A stretch of DNA of 7,970 nt from Chitinophagaceae bacterium (GTDB lineage: Bacteria > Bacteroidota > Bacteroidia > Chitinophagales > UBA10324). Shown piece by piece: positions 6,512 through 7,970 of this stretch. Numbering within the stretch: the stretch's first letter is position 1; each line of letters begins with the position of its first letter. The notes below the pieces were generated by a model. The model was given only the letters and a program-made list of their open reading frames with translations, made no database searches and was not told where the DNA came from. A program made the position numbers and the translations under genes. Location: NCBI GenBank assembly GCA_023251195.1, contig JAHEZG010000181.1, positions 1-7,970 of the forward strand. The letters run 5' to 3'.

Positions 6512-6548
6512 TTTTTAAAAATTCGAAATCAATATAAAACAAAATCAA

Positions 6549-7373
6549 ATGAAAACTAAATTACAGATCAGAGCATTTCAATTATTAATTACGATGTATT
6601 TTATTTTTAATTCTTATTATTCTAATTGCCAAACAATCGATCAAGACCATACAGGGGCTAATGCAAATTATTTATCATGTGAAGAATCAGTGATAAATGC
6701 TCAATCATTTACAGCAGGAATGACCGGATTGCTTAATGAAATTAAGATAGATATTGAGGCAAATATGTGTCCTTTCAATGTTAGCCTTGACACTATTGCT
6801 TTTGCAGCAAAAATATATGATGGTAATGGCATGACCGGGACATTACTTACGACTCAAAATGTTGTGATGAATATTCCTTACACACGAAATTTGTTTCCGA
6901 TTTCATTTAACAATCCTGTACAATTAACTGCTAATAATCAATATACAATTGAGCTCAGTGTAAATTTTGGGCAAATTTGCGACCCTCCATTTATTGCAAT
7001 TAATTTTGTTTGGTACTATTCATCGAGTGACGATTATCCGGGAGGTCAACCATATTCTTCTTTATCGGGTACTTATACGAAGGACTTTTACTTTCAAACA
7101 TACATGATTGCTTCAACCGGAATTAATGAAAATGCCGAAATCAAAGTTAATATATATCCAAATCCTGCGTCAAATTTTATAACGATTCAAACGCTCAAAA
7201 AGGAAAAATTGCTAGTTGAAATTTATTCTTCTCTGGGAGAAAAAGTTATGAGCAACAAAATTGTCGGCAGCGAAACACTTCCAATCAATAACCTTTCATC
7301 AGGAATCTATTTCATAAAAATAATTTCAGAGAATTGTGGCCTTGCAGTTAGAAAAGTTCAAGTTATTAAATAG
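6549..7373 (+). CDS. T9SS-exported protein with beta-sandwich-like domain and Por sorting domain
   Basis: 274 residues. The signal peptide (AFQLLITMYFIFNSYYSNC, cleavage near Cys27/Gln28) is followed by a region of about 30-188. It contains AQSFTAGMTGLLNEIKI, KIYDGNGMTGTLL and FNNPVQLTANNQYTIELS, a pattern seen in beta-sandwich modules of many secreted bacterial proteins whose specific role is unknown. Residues about 192-274 are a type A T9SS sorting domain: IKVNIYPNPASNFITIQ, VEIYSSLGEKV, NLSSGIYFIKI and a final RKVQVIK. Four cysteines (43-44 region, 74, 144, 263) may be partly disulfide-bonded after export. It lies 37 bp behind the propeller-repeat gene with no terminator seen between them, so both may be co-expressed under the same AraC-linked promoter. 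The ligand or partner cannot be inferred from sequence. Confidence 0.88.
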   Translation: MKTKLQIRAFQLLITMYFIFNSYYSNCQTIDQDHTGANANYLSCEESVINAQSFTAGMTGLLNEIKIDIEANMCPFNVSLDTIAFAAKIYDGNGMTGTLLTTQNVVMNIPYTRNLFPISFNNPVQLTANNQYTIELSVNFGQICDPPFIAINFVWYYSSSDDYPGGQPYSSLSGTYTKDFYFQTYMIASTGINENAEIKVNIYPNPASNFITIQTLKKEKLLVEIYSSLGEKVMSNKIVGSETLPINNLSSGIYFIKIISENCGLAVRKVQVIK

Positions 7374-7442
7374 CTTAGTTTCAGAGATAAAACAAAAGCA
7401 ATTTGAAAAAATAAATCAAAATAAAAAATTACCCTTGTGTTA

Positions 7443-7529
7443 GCCATTCACTTCAGCAGCAGTATTTATTATTGCATCTTTTCAGCACAGAAGTACAGGG
7501 CTTGCAGGAAAATTGTTTTGGCTGATTGA
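7443..7529 (+). pseudogene. Orphan tail of a T9SS sorting domain
   Basis: This stretch reads AIHFSSSIYYCIFSAQKYRA then CRKIVLAD and a TGA stop. It lines up with the last residues of the propeller-repeat gene (SIHLSSGIYYCIISSGNYKT then YRKIIFAD) and is also similar at nucleotide level, for example CTTCAGCAGCAGTATTTATT against CCTCAGCAGCGGAATTTATT at about 6432. No start codon or upstream body of such a gene remains. It is therefore best explained as the end of a paralogous gene whose body was deleted, or as a small duplicated fragment. Confidence 0.75.
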
Positions 7530-7634
7530 TTTTTTTTGTTGAGTTGAATAATAAAAAAATCATTTCCACCATTATTAATTAACGAATAAAAATGGTTTAA
7601 ACAAAATCTTAGTGAAATCTATAAACTTATTGAA

Positions 7635-7970
7635 ATGAAAAAAATAATTACTCCTTTCTCAATCGCCTTTCTGTGGGTAATTTTTGCAGAAGCGCAACTA
7701 CCGTTTAAATATGACAGTCTTTACAAAACCATTTATGCCAAGGACTTGTGCCGCCTCTTAGAAAAAAATCCTGACCTTGTCTTGATTGATGTAAGAACAC
7801 CCGGAGAGTACAGCGACACTTCTTCCCGGTCCAGCCTTAACCTGGGGCATTTGAAAGGTGCCATAAATATTCAAATTGATTCTATCACAAAAGATATGAA
7901 TGTTATGAATCCTTTCAAGGATAAAACTGTGGTTTTTTACTGCTCACATAGTCAACGAAGCAGAAAAGAA
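7635..7970 (+). CDS. Exported rhodanese-like domain protein, N-terminal part (3' end outside window)
   Basis: The visible 112 residues begin MKKIITPFSIAFLWVIFAEAQ, a signal peptide probably cut after Ala20, so the domain works outside the cytoplasm. A rhodanese domain follows. LVLIDVRTPGEYS (residues 48-60) is the CH2A-like motif, GHLKGAINI (71-79) is the usual second signature, and VVFYCSHSQRSR contains the active-site loop with Cys103 and Arg108 in CxxxxR spacing. A Cys in this loop predicts a persulfide carrier or sulfurtransferase rather than an inactive domain. An unusual Ser-rich insertion (DTSSRSSLN, 61-69) separates the first two motifs. The frame is open to the window edge, so the full domain composition is unknown. 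The start is an ATG with an A/T-rich leader, 105 bp after the sorting-domain relic. Confidence 0.85.
   Translation, partial: MKKIITPFSIAFLWVIFAEAQLPFKYDSLYKTIYAKDLCRLLEKNPDLVLIDVRTPGEYSDTSSRSSLNLGHLKGAINIQIDSITKDMNVMNPFKDKTVVFYCSHSQRSRKE

Noticed and set aside
6509..6525. AATTTTTAAAAATT palindrome between the two T9SS genes as terminator
   Set aside because: It is A/T only, without a stable stem, and the genes are just 37 bp apart.

Overview
The window reads as chromosomal DNA of a member of the Bacteroidota (Flavobacteriia/Sphingobacteriia/Chitinophagia-like). The base composition is AT-rich. Start codons are preceded by A-rich leaders instead of strong Shine-Dalgarno sites. Two proteins end in type IX secretion (Por) sorting domains with the YPNP/TPNP motif, and lipoproteins with short lipoboxes are common. 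No tRNA, rRNA, CRISPR array, transposase or integrase was seen.

Layout. (1) 1-370: the 3' end of a fibronectin type III protein, followed by a strong, nearly symmetric terminator. (2) 432-1774, minus strand: a metal-associated pair. One gene encodes a lipoprotein that joins a heavy-metal-binding CPxxC/CPxCGM domain to an acetolactate-decarboxylase fold. Upstream lies a small Cys-rich secreted-protein gene that appears broken by a one-base frameshift. A (TTTTA)5 tract abuts the lipoprotein start codon. (3) 1775-2035: non-coding, with at most a relic of a lipoprotein signal sequence. (4) 2036-6511: an eight-bladed PQQ-type propeller lipoprotein on the minus strand, a GlxA-type AraC regulator on the plus strand, and a T9SS-exported propeller-repeat protein on the plus strand. 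(5) 6549-7373: a second T9SS-sorted protein, probably in the same operon. (6) 7443-7529: an orphan tail of a T9SS sorting domain. (7) 7635-7970: the start of an exported rhodanese-domain protein that runs off the window.

The most notable structure is a pair of about 103-bp inverted repeats (3472-3574 and 4606-4709, about 89% identical by hand alignment) that bracket the AraC regulator gene. Each arm contains two similar 17-bp sites whose starts are exactly 21 bp apart, the geometry expected for an AraC-type activator bound to one face of the helix. Each arm also points outward toward a gene for an exported beta-propeller protein. The simplest reading is a self-contained regulatory module: a DJ-1/PfpI-AraC regulator with matched operators that controls the lipoprotein on its left and the T9SS protein(s) on its right, and probably its own transcription. 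A transposable or invertible cassette is the main alternative.
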